The notes: a model not told the origin generated them from the sequence alone. A stretch of 35,317 nucleotides of DNA from Nostocoides japonicum T1-X7 (GCF_001046855.1 NZ_HF570958.1:787897-823213), one strand, 5' to 3'; counted from the stretch's first letter, positions 24,963 through 33,932 are shown. Program-made: numbers and translations.

Positions 24963-24988
24963 GGGGGCCGGCCCGCCCCGGCCGACCT

Positions 24989-25051
24989 CCGCACGTGCCG
25001 AGTTGTTGTCGTCGCGCTCGTCCGGTGGCGACATCTTCTCGGCACGTGCGG
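24989..25051. repeat. 63-nt hairpin element, copy A1
   Basis: The element begins CCGCACGTGCCGAGTTGTTG and ends CTTCTCGGCACGTGCGG; the arms pair over about 20 bases with a few mismatches. It belongs to the family also found at 25061, 33861 and 33933. It lies in the divergent mrpA/lpdA promoter region. Confidence 0.88.
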
Positions 25052-25060
25052 GTCGGACCT

Positions 25061-25123
25061 CCGCACGTGCCGAGTTGTTGTCGTCGTACTCGCCGGATGC
25101 CGACATCAGCTCGGCACGTGCGG
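25061..25123. repeat. 63-nt hairpin element, copy A2
   Basis: It has the same 63-nt length and arms as A1, with a different loop (TACTCGCCGGATG). Its right arm ends 14 bases before the lpdA -10, so it covers the place where a -35 would be. Confidence 0.88.
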
Positions 25124-25137
25124 GGAGAGGGCGCCGG

Positions 25138-25143
25138 TAGGGT
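25138..25143 (+). promoter_or_regulatory. -10 element of a probable leaderless promoter (lpdA)
   Basis: TAGGGT ends six bases before ATG 25150. There is no ribosome-binding site, fitting a leaderless mRNA. Confidence 0.6.
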
Positions 25144-25149
25144 GACCCC

Positions 25150-26547
25150 ATGGCTGACTTCGATGTCGTTGTCCTCGGTGCCGGACCCGGCGGTTACGTC
25201 GCGGCGATCCGCGCCTCTCAGCTCGGCCTGAAGACGGCCGTCGTCGAGAAGAAGTACTGGGGAGGCGTATGCCTCAACGTGGGCTGCATCCCGAGCAAGG
25301 CGCTCCTGCGCAACGCCGAGATCGCCCACATCATCCACCAGGAGGCGGCGACCTTCGGGATCTCCGGCGACGCCTCGATGGACTTCGGCGTCACGCACGC
25401 CCGCAGCCGCAAGGTGTCCGAGGGCATCGTCAAGGGCGTCCACTTCCTCATGAAGAAGAACGGGATCGAGGAGATCCACGGCTGGGGCACGCTGACCGGA
25501 GCGACGTCGATGGACGTCGCCCTCGACGACGGGTCGTCGCGCTCGATCACCTACGACAACCTCATCCTCGACACCGGTGCGACGACGCGGATGCTGCCGG
25601 GCGTCCAGGTCAGCCGGAACGTCGTGACCTACGAGGAGCAGATCCTCGACCCCAACCTCCCTGGCTCCATCATCATCGCCGGCTCCGGGGCCATCGGGGT
25701 CGAGTTCGCATACGTCATGCGCAACTTCGGCGTCGACGTCACGATCGTGGAGTTCCTCGACCGGATGGTCCCCACCGAGGACGCCGAGGTGTCCAAGGAG
25801 CTGCTGCGCCACTACAAGAAGCTCGGCGTCAAGGTCCTCCTCTCGACGAAGGTGGAGGGCGTCGAGGACACCGGCACCGGCGTGCGGGTCACCGTGTCGC
25901 CGGCGTCCGGCGGCGACCAGCAGGTCCTCGAGGCGGACCGGCTGCTGTCGGCCATCGGCTTCGCACCCCGGACGCAGGGCTACGGGCTGGAGTCGACGGG
26001 CGTCGAGGTCAGCGACCGCGGGGCCGTCGTCATCGACGACTACTGCCGCACCAACGTCCCAGGCATCTATGCCATCGGCGACGTGACGGCCAAGCTCATG
26101 CTCGCCCACGTCGCGGAGGCCCAGGGTATCGTCGCGGCGGAGACCATCGCCGGGGCCGACACGATGCCGGTCGAGTACGACTTCATCCCCCGGGCGACCT
26201 ACTGCCAGCCCCAGATCGGATCCTTCGGCTACAGCGAGGAGCAGGCGAAGGAGAAGGGCTACGACGTCAAGACGGCCAAGTTCCCCTTCTCGGCGAACGG
26301 CAAGGCGCAGGGGCTCGGCGAGGCCGTCGGCTTCGTCAAGGTCGTCGCCGACGCCACCCACAACGAGATCCTCGGCGCCCACATGATCGGTCCGGACGTC
26401 ACCGAGCTGCTTCCGGCGCTCACCCTCGCCCAGAAGTGGGATCTCACCGCCGACGAGGTCGGACGCAACGTCTTCGCCCACCCGACGCTCTCGGAGGCCG
26501 TCAAGGAGGCGATCCACGGCATCGCCGGCCACATGATCAACCTCTGA
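25150..26547 (+). CDS. lpdA: Dihydrolipoyl dehydrogenase
   Basis: It reoxidises dihydrolipoamide of the 2-oxoacid dehydrogenase complexes and passes electrons via FAD to NAD+. It encodes 465 residues, normal length. It has the FAD-binding GAGPGG at 10-15, the redox disulfide in [14 protein letters not shown] (Cys41 and Cys46), the NAD-binding [10 protein letters not shown] segment, the second FAD motif [16 protein letters not shown], and the interface catalytic HPTLSE (His444, Glu449). The start follows a TAGGGT -10 by six bases. It is divergent from mrpA across the hairpin repeats; the amidohydrolase follows 17 bases later and may be co-transcribed. Confidence 0.97.
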   Translation: MADFDVVVLGAGPGGYVAAIRASQLGLKTAVVEKKYWGGVCLNVGCIPSKALLRNAEIAHIIHQEAATFGISGDASMDFGVTHARSRKVSEGIVKGVHFLMKKNGIEEIHGWGTLTGATSMDVALDDGSSRSITYDNLILDTGATTRMLPGVQVSRNVVTYEEQILDPNLPGSIIIAGSGAIGVEFAYVMRNFGVDVTIVEFLDRMVPTEDAEVSKELLRHYKKLGVKVLLSTKVEGVEDTGTGVRVTVSPASGGDQQVLEADRLLSAIGFAPRTQGYGLESTGVEVSDRGAVVIDDYCRTNVPGIYAIGDVTAKLMLAHVAEAQGIVAAETIAGADTMPVEYDFIPRATYCQPQIGSFGYSEEQAKEKGYDVKTAKFPFSANGKAQGLGEAVGFVKVVADATHNEILGAHMIGPDVTELLPALTLAQKWDLTADEVGRNVFAHPTLSEAVKEAIHGIAGHMINL

Positions 26548-26564
26548 CCGGGCGCTGCGGAACG

Positions 26565-28370
26565 GTGCTGCTCCGCGAGGTCCGGCTCGTCCCGGTCGGC
26601 GGCGTCCCCGCACCGTCCGAGCCGGTCGATGTCCGGATCCGCGACGGCATCGTCGTGGGGGTCGGGCCCCGGCTGCCCACCGATGCCGGCGAACAGGTCG
26701 TCGAGTGCGAGGGCCGGTATGCCGCCCCGGGCCTCTGGGACAAGCACGTCCACCTCGCGCAGTGGGCCGCCTTCCGTCGGCGTCTCGACACGAGCGGCAC
26801 CACCTCCCCGGGTGAGGTGCTCGCCCGGGTCGCCGCCCGGCTGCCGGCGGTGGCGGAGGGGTCGGTCCTGGTCGGCTACGGCCACCGGACCGGCACCTGG
26901 TCCGATCCGCCGACCGTCGCCGCGCTCGACGCGGTTGCCGGGTCGCGGGCCGTCGTCCTCATCAGCGGAGACGCCCACCACGCGTGGCTCAGCTCGGCCG
27001 CCCTGCGGCTCCTCGACGTCCCGGACCCCCTGCCTGTCGGCCCGCTCGAGGAGGAGGACTGGTTCTCCCGCTACCCGCGGCTCGCCGAGTTGTGCCCCGT
27101 CGACCTCGCCGCGTATGCCGAGGCCGTCGCCGCGGCGTCGGCGCTCGGGGTCGTCGGTGTCGTCGACCTCGAGTTCGGCTCCGACTTCCTGCGCTGGCCG
27201 GAGCGCTGGCACGGCGGTGTGACCGGCCTGCGGGTCCGCTCGGCGACGTATCCGGACGGTCTGCCCCTCGTCGCCGGCCGCGGCCTCCGCTCGGGGGACC
27301 CTCTCGTCGAGGGTCAGGACCAGGTCGTCATGGGACCGTTGAAGGTCATCTCCGACGGCTCCCTCAACACCCGGACGGCGCTGTGCTGCAGCCCGTATGC
27401 GGACACTGCCGATGCTCCGGCGCTCTCGCACCCGTGGGGAGCCGGCGCCTCCTCCGCCGAACCGGCCTATGGGCGGGCCACCTACGACGCCGCCGAGCTC
27501 ACCGACCTGCTGTCCCAGGCGCAGACGCTCGGTCTCGACGCGACCGTCCACGCCATCGGCGACGCGGCGCTCCACGAGGCGCTCGCCGCGTTCTCGGCCG
27601 CCGGGGACTGGGGCGGACGATCACCGAGCCGGCGCATCCACCGCCGGAGCGCGTCATCCGCAGCCCCCGACCGGGCGATGGTCGTCCCGGCTCGGGCGAC
27701 CGTGGTCCCCGTCTCTGCGACCGCCGGCGCTACTCGGGCGACCGCCGGCGCTACTCGGGCGACCGCCGGCGCTACTCGGGCGACCGCCGGCCCGACTCGG
27801 GCGACCGTAGTCCCCGAATATGCGACCGCCGGCCCGGCCTCGGCGACCACCGGCCCGACCCGAGGGAGCATCGAGCACGTCCAGCTCGTCGGCTGGGACG
27901 ACCTGGACACCATGGCCGCCCTCGGACTGACCGCGAGCGTCCAGCCGGCGCACCTCTGGGACGACCGTGACGTCAGCGAGCGCTGCTGGCCGGACCGCAC
28001 GGAGCGCTGCTTCGCCTTCCGCGCGATGGCCGATCGTGGCATCCCGCTCGCGCTGGGCTCGGACGCCCCCGTGTCGCCGCTCGATCCGTGGCTCGCGATG
28101 GCGGCCGCCGTCCACCGCTCGGCCGGCGACCGCGAGCCCTGGCACCCCGAGCAGGCCCTCACCGTCGCAGAGGCGCTCGCCGCGAGCACCGACGGCGCGA
28201 CGACCCTCGCCGTCGGGAGCCGTGCCGACATCGTCCTGCTCGATGCGGATCCCCTTGCACCCCAGGACGACTCGCGATCGACGGCGTCCCACCTGCGCGG
28301 CATACGGGTCGGGGCCACGCTCGTCGCCGGCCGCTTCACCCACCGCGTCTTCGGGCGCGACACCGAGTGA
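26565..28370 (+). CDS. Amidohydrolase family 3 (YtcJ-like) with in-frame repeat insert
   Basis: It encodes 601 residues, longer than usual YtcJ-like enzymes (about 500-550). The metal-binding HVH motif is in APGLWDKHVHL (about 62). Further motifs are GDAHHAWLSSAAL, the VISDGSLNTRTA segment near 260, HAIGDAALHEAL near 328, SIEHVQLV near 437 and LGSDAPVSPLDP near 498, then the C-terminal beta-domain with GSRADIVLLDADP. Between the HAIGD and SIEHVQ strands an Ala/Thr-rich insert of about 80 residues is encoded by nine 21-bp repeats. GTG 26565 is 17 bases after lpdA. The substrate is unknown (the family hydrolyses C-N bonds of cyclic amides or related compounds). Confidence 0.87.
   Translation: MLLREVRLVPVGGVPAPSEPVDVRIRDGIVVGVGPRLPTDAGEQVVECEGRYAAPGLWDKHVHLAQWAAFRRRLDTSGTTSPGEVLARVAARLPAVAEGSVLVGYGHRTGTWSDPPTVAALDAVAGSRAVVLISGDAHHAWLSSAALRLLDVPDPLPVGPLEEEDWFSRYPRLAELCPVDLAAYAEAVAAASALGVVGVVDLEFGSDFLRWPERWHGGVTGLRVRSATYPDGLPLVAGRGLRSGDPLVEGQDQVVMGPLKVISDGSLNTRTALCCSPYADTADAPALSHPWGAGASSAEPAYGRATYDAAELTDLLSQAQTLGLDATVHAIGDAALHEALAAFSAAGDWGGRSPSRRIHRRSASSAAPDRAMVVPARATVVPVSATAGATRATAGATRATAGATRATAGPTRATVVPEYATAGPASATTGPTRGSIEHVQLVGWDDLDTMAALGLTASVQPAHLWDDRDVSERCWPDRTERCFAFRAMADRGIPLALGSDAPVSPLDPWLAMAAAVHRSAGDREPWHPEQALTVAEALAASTDGATTLAVGSRADIVLLDADPLAPQDDSRSTASHLRGIRVGATLVAGRFTHRVFGRDTE
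27675..27863. repeat. Nine tandem 21-bp repeats inside the amidohydrolase gene
   Basis: Units run from 27675 to 27863. The central copies GCGACCGCCGGCGCTACTCGG at 27717, 27738 and 27759 are identical (first 20 bases: GCGACCGCCGGCGCTACTCG). The flanking units vary and include GTGGTCCCC/GTAGTCCCC variants. Each encodes seven residues such as ATAGATR, so the gene stays in frame. Confidence 0.95.
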
Positions 28371-28376
28371 GTCGGG

Positions 28377-28397
28377 GTCGACACGCCCGGGCGTCGA
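28377..28397. terminator. Inverted repeat between convergent genes, possible terminator
   Basis: GTCGACACGCCCGGGCGTCG forms a self-complementary stem with one short bulge just after the amidohydrolase stop. The next genes are convergent, so a bidirectional terminator is plausible. Confidence 0.35.
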
Positions 28398-28454
28398 CGA
28401 CTCAGCAGGGCCTGGGTCACGTATGGGTAGGTAGCAACCTATGGGGACGTCACC

Positions 28455-28566
28455 GAGGGTCTGTTAGCAGAGGTTCGTGCAGGGGGTGGGCGGAGGCGTC
28501 GGGCCGCTGCGAGGGTCTGTCAGCAGAGGTTCATGCAGGGGGTGGGCGGAGGCGTCGGGCCGCCGC
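28455..28566. repeat. Two tandem 56-bp repeats overlapping the 3' end of fdsD
   Basis: Copies at 28455-28510 and 28511-28566 differ at only three positions. The second copy holds the fdsD stop codon and its last codons; the first lies downstream of the gene. It looks like a tandem duplication of the gene end. Confidence 0.93.
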
Positions 28567-28773
28567 GAGGAGGAGCGGATGCATCGTCGTGTCGTTGCGG
28601 TCGGCATGGACGAGCAGCTCCTCGCTCATCCGGGGCTCCCAGAACCGCTCGATGTGCGCGGCGATCTGGTCGGCCGCGGTCTCGGGTGGGAGGTACTCCA
28701 GATGCCGGGCGATGTCGTTGCCCATCCGGATGACGGCGGGCTCGTGCTCGCGGTCATCGACGCACGCCGTCAC
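28531..28773 (-). CDS. fdsD: Formate dehydrogenase delta subunit
   Basis: It encodes 80 residues of the small delta subunit of soluble Mo-dependent NAD+ formate dehydrogenases. The pattern VIRMGNDIARHLEYLPPETA, then ADQIAAHIERFWEPRM, is typical of the family (MANDI-x-x-x-F ... W-D/E-P-R-M). GTG 28773 overlaps the fdsA stop (GTGA). The stop codon lies inside the second copy of a 56-bp tandem repeat, so the C-terminus (RRLRPPPA) may have been altered by the duplication. Delta subunits are needed for activity in related bacteria, although they carry no cofactor. Confidence 0.88.
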   Translation of the reverse strand: MTACVDDREHEPAVIRMGNDIARHLEYLPPETAADQIAAHIERFWEPRMSEELLVHADRNDTTMHPLLLAAARRLRPPPA

Positions 28774-31607
28774 GAGCCGCTCCCGAGGGTGACGGCGTCC
28801 GCCTCCTGGTGCGCGCGGGCGGCCTCGGCGTTGGCGACGCGCACCTGGACGGCGGTCACCTTGTACTCCGGGCAGTTCGTCGCCCAGTCGGAGTTCTCCG
28901 TCGTCACGACGTTCGCGCCGGTGATCGGGTGGTGGAAGGTCGTGTAGACGACGCCCGGCGGCATCCGGTCGGAGACGAGGGCGGGCAGGCTCGTCGTGCC
29001 GACCCGGCTCGACAGCTCGACGATGTCGCCGGTGTGGATCCCCCGCAGCTCGGCGTCCGACGGGTGGATCTCCAGGACGTCGGCCGGGTGCCAGCGGCTG
29101 TTGTCGGTGCGCCGGGTCTGGGCGCCGACGTTGTACTGGGTGAGGATGCGGCCGGTCGTGAGGACGAGCGGGAAGCGGCGGGTCGTCGCCTCGGTCGTCG
29201 GCACGTAGACGGTCGGCATGAGCCGGCCCCTGCCGCGGACGAAGTGCTCGACGTGCATCGTCGGCGTGCCGTGCGGTGCCGCGTCGTTGACCGGCCACTG
29301 CATCGAGCCCTCGGCGTCGAGGCGGGCGAACGAGACGCCGGCGAAGGTCGGTGTCGTCGCGGCGATCTCGTCCATGATCTCGGCGGCATTGGCATACGAC
29401 ATGGGATAGCCCATCGCCGTCGCGATCTCGCAGACGACCTGCCACTCGTCCTTGCCGACCTTGCTCGGCATGATGGGCCGGACCCGGTTGATCCGCCGCT
29501 CGGCGTTGATGAAGGTGCCGTCCTTCTCCAGGAAGCTCGTCCCCGGGAGGAACACCGTGGCGAAGCGGGACGTCTCGTTGAGGAAGAGGTCGTGGACGAC
29601 GACGAGGTCCATGGCACGCAGCGCGGCCTCGACGTGTTGCGTGTTCGGGTCGGACTGCACGATGTCCTCGCCGTGGACGAACAGGCCGCGGAACGAGCCG
29701 GCGACCGCCGAGTCGAACATGTTGGGGATCCGCAGGCCCGGCTGCGCCGGGATCGTCACGCCCCACAGCGACTCGTAGATGCCACGGACCTCGTCGATGC
29801 CCACGTGGCGGTAGCCGGGGAACTCGTGCGGGAAGGAGCCCATGTCACAGGACCCCTGGACGTTGTTCTGCCCGCGGAGCGGGTTGACGCCGACGCCCTC
29901 GCGACCGATGTTGCCGGTCAGCATGGCGAGGTTCGCCAAGCCCATGACCATCGTCGAGCCCTGGCTGTGCTCGGTGACGCCGAGGCCGTAGTAGATGGCC
30001 GAGTTGGGGCCCGCGGCATACAGTCGCGCGGCCTCGCGCAGGTCGGCTGCCGGCACGCCCGTCTCCGCCTCCGTCTCCTCCGGGGAGTTCTCCGGCCGGG
30101 CGATGAACGACAGGTATGCCTCGACGTCCTCGCAGCGGTCGCGGAGGAACGCCTCGTCGTGGAGCCCCTCGGTGACGATGGTGTGCGCCATCGCGTTGAT
30201 GAAGGCGACGTTCGTGCCGGGACGGACCGGCAGGTGATGGGACGCCTCGACGTGAGGTGAGCGGACGAGGTCGATGCGCCGGGGGTCGGCGACGATGATC
30301 CTGGCCCCGGCCCGCAGCCTGCGCTTCATCCGGGAGGCGAAGACGGGGTGGGCGTCCGTGGGGTTGGCACCGATGAGGAGCATGACGTCGGTGTGGTCGA
30401 CGGATGCGAAGTCCTGCGTGCCGGCCGACGTGCCGAAGGTCTGGTTCAGGCCGTACCCGGTGGGGGAGTGGCAGACCCGCGCGCACGTGTCGATGTTGTT
30501 GTTGTTGAAGGCGGCGCGCACCATCTTCTGGACGACGTAGACCTCTTCGTCGGTGCACCGCGAGGACGCGATGCCGCCGATCGAGCCGACGCCGTAGGTG
30601 TCCTGGATGGCGCGGAAGCCGGTCGCGATCCGGGTGATCGCCTCCTCCCACGAGACGACCTGCCACGGGTCGTCGATGGTGTCGCGGACCATCGGGTGGA
30701 GCTGCCGGTCCCGGTGCGACGCGTACCCGTAGGCGAACCGGCCCTTGACGCACGAGTGCCCCTCGTTGGCCGCGCCGTCCTTCCACGGCACCATCCGGAC
30801 GACGCGCGTGGCGTCCCCGGAGCCCTGCACCTCGGCCTTGAACGAGCAGCCGACACCGCAGTAGGCGCACGTCGTGATGACGGTCCGGGACGGCATACCG
30901 AGCTCGATGACCGACTTCTCGGTGAGGGAGGAGGTGGGGCACGCCTGGACGCAGGCGCCGCACGACACGCATTCGGAGGACATGAAGTCGGTGCCGCCCG
31001 GGGTGATCCTCGAGTCGAAGCCGCGGCCCTCGACGGTCAGGGCGAACGTCCCCTGGATCTCGTTGCAGGCCCGCACGCACCGCGAGCAGACGATGCAGGC
31101 GGACGGGTCGTAGGCGAAGTAGGGGTTCGTCGCGTCCGTCGCGTCATGGAGGTGGTTCGCTCCGTCGAGGCCGTAGCGCACCTCGGCGGCGCCGACGCGG
31201 TGGGCGAGGTCCTGAATCTCGCAGTCCCCGCGGGCGCATCCGGCGCAGTCGGCCGGATGGTCGGACAGGTACATCTCCATCACGTTGCGGCGCAACGCCT
31301 TCACGTCATCGCTGTCGGTGTGGACGACCATGCCGTCGGTGCACGGCGTCGTGCACGACGCGGGGGTGCCACGCACGCCGTCGACCTCGACGAGGCACAT
31401 CCGGCACGAGCCGAAGGCGTCGAGGCGGTCGGTCGCGCACAGCTTCGGGATGTCGACGCCGGCCTCCTTGGCGGCGCGCATGACCGACGTGCCGGGGGCC
31501 ACGTCGATCTCCAGGCCGTCGATCGTGACGTGCGCGGTCGGCTCGCCCTCGACGCGCGGGGTGCCGTAGTCCGGCTCGATGAGGATGCTCGCGGTCTGCT
31601 CGGTCAT
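28770..31607 (-). CDS. fdsA: Formate dehydrogenase alpha subunit (Mo-bisMGD, Cys type)
   Basis: It encodes 945 residues and is the catalytic subunit oxidising formate to CO2. The N-terminal 2Fe-2S domain has Cys57, 68, 71 and 85. A His-Cys cluster site follows in HPADCAGCARGDC (His117, Cys121, 124, 129), then two 4Fe-4S sites, CIVCSRC (171-181) and CVSCGACVQACP (213-223). The 4Fe-4S site next to the molybdopterin is CAYCGVGC plus Cys286. The active-site residue is Cys379 in RVCHSPTGYG, so this is a cysteine, not selenocysteine, enzyme. ATG 31607 overlaps the fdsB stop (ATGA). It works with FdsB and FdsG to reduce NAD+. Confidence 0.96.
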   Translation of the reverse strand: MTEQTASILIEPDYGTPRVEGEPTAHVTIDGLEIDVAPGTSVMRAAKEAGVDIPKLCATDRLDAFGSCRMCLVEVDGVRGTPASCTTPCTDGMVVHTDSDDVKALRRNVMEMYLSDHPADCAGCARGDCEIQDLAHRVGAAEVRYGLDGANHLHDATDATNPYFAYDPSACIVCSRCVRACNEIQGTFALTVEGRGFDSRITPGGTDFMSSECVSCGACVQACPTSSLTEKSVIELGMPSRTVITTCAYCGVGCSFKAEVQGSGDATRVVRMVPWKDGAANEGHSCVKGRFAYGYASHRDRQLHPMVRDTIDDPWQVVSWEEAITRIATGFRAIQDTYGVGSIGGIASSRCTDEEVYVVQKMVRAAFNNNNIDTCARVCHSPTGYGLNQTFGTSAGTQDFASVDHTDVMLLIGANPTDAHPVFASRMKRRLRAGARIIVADPRRIDLVRSPHVEASHHLPVRPGTNVAFINAMAHTIVTEGLHDEAFLRDRCEDVEAYLSFIARPENSPEETEAETGVPAADLREAARLYAAGPNSAIYYGLGVTEHSQGSTMVMGLANLAMLTGNIGREGVGVNPLRGQNNVQGSCDMGSFPHEFPGYRHVGIDEVRGIYESLWGVTIPAQPGLRIPNMFDSAVAGSFRGLFVHGEDIVQSDPNTQHVEAALRAMDLVVVHDLFLNETSRFATVFLPGTSFLEKDGTFINAERRINRVRPIMPSKVGKDEWQVVCEIATAMGYPMSYANAAEIMDEIAATTPTFAGVSFARLDAEGSMQWPVNDAAPHGTPTMHVEHFVRGRGRLMPTVYVPTTEATTRRFPLVLTTGRILTQYNVGAQTRRTDNSRWHPADVLEIHPSDAELRGIHTGDIVELSSRVGTTSLPALVSDRMPPGVVYTTFHHPITGANVVTTENSDWATNCPEYKVTAVQVRVANAEAARAHQEADAVTLGSGS

Positions 31608-33193
31608 GGACGTGTCCCTTCTCGTGCCGCCGACGCCTCGTCGGGGATGGCCTCCTCCGCCGCCTCGCCGACGGCAGGTGGGAGACCGAAGTCCTCGGGG
31701 AAATGCGCGAGCGCGCTCTGGACCGGCATGGGCGTGAGCCCGCCCATCGCGCAGAGCGAGCCCTTGGTCATCGTCGTGCAGAGGTCCTCGAGGAGGACGA
31801 GGTTCTCCTCCCGCCGGACGCCGGCCCGGATGCGGTCGATGACCTCGACCCCACGGGTGGAGCCGATGCGGCACGGCGTGCACTTGCCGCACGACTCGGC
31901 GGCGCAGAACTCCATCGCGAAGCGAGCCATGCCCGCCATGTCGACGGTGTCGTCGAAGACGACGATGCCGCCGTGCCCGACCATGGCGCCCGCCTCGACG
32001 AACGCCTCATAGTCCATGGGGAGGTCGAACTGCTCCGGGGGGAGGTAGGCGCCGAGCGGGCCGCCGACCTGGACGGCCCGGACGGGGCGGCCGGTGAGCG
32101 TCCCGCCGCCGTACCCCTCGACGAGCTCCCCGAGCGTCACGCCGAAGTCGAGCTCGACGATGCCGCCCTGCCGCACGTTGCCGGCGAGCTGGAAGACCTG
32201 GGTGCCGCGCGAGCGCCCGACACCTCGCGCCTGGTATGCCGCCGCGCCCTCGGCGAGGATCATCGGCACCGCACCGAGGGTGAGGACGTTGTTGACGACG
32301 GTCGGCCGCCCGAAGAGACCGTGGAGCGCGGGGATGGGTGGCTTGGCCCGGACCTCGCCGCGGCGACCCTCGAGGCTCTCGAGCATCGAGGTCTCCTCGC
32401 CGCAGATGTAGGCGCCGGCACCGACCCGGATGTAGAGGTCGAAGGAGGTGTCGCTGCCCTGGATCCGCTCGCCGAGCCAGCCGTGGGCATACGCGATCTC
32501 GATGGCCCGCCGCATCGTCGTGACCGCGGCAGGGTACTCGGAGCGGATGTAGACGTATCCCTCCGTCGCGCCGACGGCATGCGCGGCGATCGTCATGCCC
32601 TCGATGAGGGTGAACGGGTCGCCCTCCATGAGCATCCGGTCGGCGAAGGTGCCGCTGTCGCCCTCGTCGGCGTTGCAGCAGACGAACTTCACGTCCGCCG
32701 TCGCGCCCGCGACGGTGCGCCACTTGATCCCGGCGGGGAAGCCGGCGCCACCGCGTCCCCGGACGCCGGACTCGACGACCTCCTCGACGACGGCGGCCGG
32801 GTCCATCGACAGGGCCCGCCGCAGCCCGGCATACCCGCCGTGGGCCTCGTATGCCGCGATGCTCGTCGGCTCGATGACGCCCACCCGGGCGAAGCTGACC
32901 CGCTGCTGGCCGGCGAGCCACGGCAGCTCGTCGACGACGCCCACGCACCCGCCGACGTCGCCGCCGTCGAGCATGCCGCCGGCGACGAGCTCGGCGACGG
33001 CGGGCGCCGAGACGGCGGGGTACCCGATCCGGCCGCGGTCGGTCTCGACCTCGACGAGCGGCTCGAGCCAGAGGGCGCCGCGCGACCCGTTGCGGAGCAC
33101 CGTGATCCCGTCGACCGCTTCGAGGGCGCGGGCGACCGCGTCGGCGCCGACGGCGACAGCGGCCGAGTCACAGGGGACGTAGACGGTCGTCAT
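31604..33193 (-). CDS. fdsB: Formate dehydrogenase beta subunit (NuoF-like)
   Basis: It encodes 529 residues and is the FMN- and NAD-binding diaphorase subunit. An N-terminal thioredoxin-like domain (about 1-110) precedes the NuoF core with GRGGAGFP at 146-153, NADEGDSG at 174-181, GAYICGEETSM and the 4Fe-4S site ESCGKCTPCR with Cys435, 438, 441 and Cys481. Electrons from FdsA pass through this subunit to NAD+. ATG 33193 overlaps the fdsG stop, and its stop overlaps fdsA, so all four subunits are translationally coupled. The fused thioredoxin-like part is normal for FdsB/HoxF-type proteins. Confidence 0.95.
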   Translation of the reverse strand: MTTVYVPCDSAAVAVGADAVARALEAVDGITVLRNGSRGALWLEPLVEVETDRGRIGYPAVSAPAVAELVAGGMLDGGDVGGCVGVVDELPWLAGQQRVSFARVGVIEPTSIAAYEAHGGYAGLRRALSMDPAAVVEEVVESGVRGRGGAGFPAGIKWRTVAGATADVKFVCCNADEGDSGTFADRMLMEGDPFTLIEGMTIAAHAVGATEGYVYIRSEYPAAVTTMRRAIEIAYAHGWLGERIQGSDTSFDLYIRVGAGAYICGEETSMLESLEGRRGEVRAKPPIPALHGLFGRPTVVNNVLTLGAVPMILAEGAAAYQARGVGRSRGTQVFQLAGNVRQGGIVELDFGVTLGELVEGYGGGTLTGRPVRAVQVGGPLGAYLPPEQFDLPMDYEAFVEAGAMVGHGGIVVFDDTVDMAGMARFAMEFCAAESCGKCTPCRIGSTRGVEVIDRIRAGVRREENLVLLEDLCTTMTKGSLCAMGGLTPMPVQSALAHFPEDFGLPPAVGEAAEEAIPDEASAAREGTRP

Positions 33194-33672
33194 CGGGACG
33201 CCTCCAGCTCCGCGTCGACGAGCTCGGCCGTGAGCCGGCCGCGCAGACGCCCGTCGATCGTCCCCGAGGGCCCGAGAGCGCAGTTGCCGAAGCAGAAGAC
33301 CTGGCCGATCTCGACGTCCTCGTCCCCGGCATACCGCTGGGTGACCGCGTCGAAGACGGCCTGGGCCCCCACCGCCTGGCACGCCTCGGCCCGGCACAGC
33401 TCGACCCGGTGCGCGACCGGCGGCGTCCGGCGGAAGTCGTGGTAGAACGTCACGACGCCGTGGACGTCGGCCCGGGAGAGGTTGAGGACGTCGGCGATGG
33501 TCGCGACGTCCTCCTCGGCGACGTGCCCGAGCTCCTCGACGACCGCGTGGAGGATGGGCAGGAGCGGACCCCGGCTGCCGGCATGCCGCTCGGCGATCGC
33601 GCGCACCGCGGCGGCGCGCTGGGAGTCCATCGGCGGTGGCGGCGCGGGAGCCGCGAATCCTCGTTGACGCAT
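33190..33672 (-). CDS. fdsG: Formate dehydrogenase gamma subunit (NuoE-like)
   Basis: It encodes 160 residues. It is a thioredoxin-fold 2Fe-2S subunit like NuoE, with cluster cysteines at 93 and 98 (CRAEAC) and 127 and 131 (CFGNC). RADVHGVVTFYHDFRRTPP is the helical linker typical of the family. ATG 33672 has GAGAGG upstream at suitable distance; a later in-frame Met (MDSQRAAAV) is an alternative, since the first 14 residues are Pro/Ala-rich. It is the first gene of the fdsGBAD operon. No fdhD/fdsC sulfurtransferase gene is present in the cluster. Confidence 0.94.
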   Translation of the reverse strand: MRQRGFAAPAPPPPMDSQRAAAVRAIAERHAGSRGPLLPILHAVVEELGHVAEEDVATIADVLNLSRADVHGVVTFYHDFRRTPPVAHRVELCRAEACQAVGAQAVFDAVTQRYAGDEDVEIGQVFCFGNCALGPSGTIDGRLRGRLTAELVDAELEASR

Positions 33673-33710
33673 CACCTGCGACCTCTCCGGCGGGGTGTGA
33701 TGTGTGCGAC

Positions 33711-33716
33711 AGTGTA
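33711..33716 (-). promoter_or_regulatory. Candidate -10 element of the fds operon
   Basis: TACACT on the minus strand, 39 bases before the fdsG ATG, fits TANNNT and would give a 5' leader of about 32 bases including the ribosome site. Confidence 0.45.
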
Positions 33717-33860
33717 CGGCCCGGCGCGCCCTCGCGGCAGAGGGCCCCCCGAGCTTGTTGCGCATGCGGCACCCAGTTGCGTCCACTGCAACTCCGCTTC
33801 CCCTCCGCATTTCGCACGTCGCCCCCGCCCCCTTTCCGCGCGTCGCCCCCCGCTCCCTTT

Positions 33861-33922
33861 CCGCACGTGCCGAGTTGTTGTCGTCGTCGCGTTCCTGGGA
33901 CGACATCAACTCGGCACGTGCG
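33861..33922. repeat. 62-63-nt hairpin element, copy B1
   Basis: The arms CGCACGTGCCGAGTTGTTGT and ACATCAACTCGGCACGTGCG pair over 24 positions (including flanking GTC/GAC) with one mismatch. It is the best stem of the family. It lies between fdsG and the divergent DUF559 gene. Confidence 0.9.
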
Positions 33923-33932
33923 AGACCCACCC

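Noticed and set aside
22216..24963. Very long plus-strand open frame (915 codons) opposite mrpA
   Set aside because: It is antisense to a clearly recognisable membrane protein gene, is almost all Arg/Gly/Asp/Glu, and has no family features; GC-rich third positions create such frames.
24934..26613. N-terminal extension of the mrpA frame over lpdA
   Set aside because: The frame stays open by chance over the antisense of lpdA; the real start is TTG 24933 with AGGAGG, and the extension has no helices.
30460..30490. Selenocysteine in the formate dehydrogenase
   Set aside because: The active-site codon is for Cys (RVCHSP) and there is no in-frame TGA.
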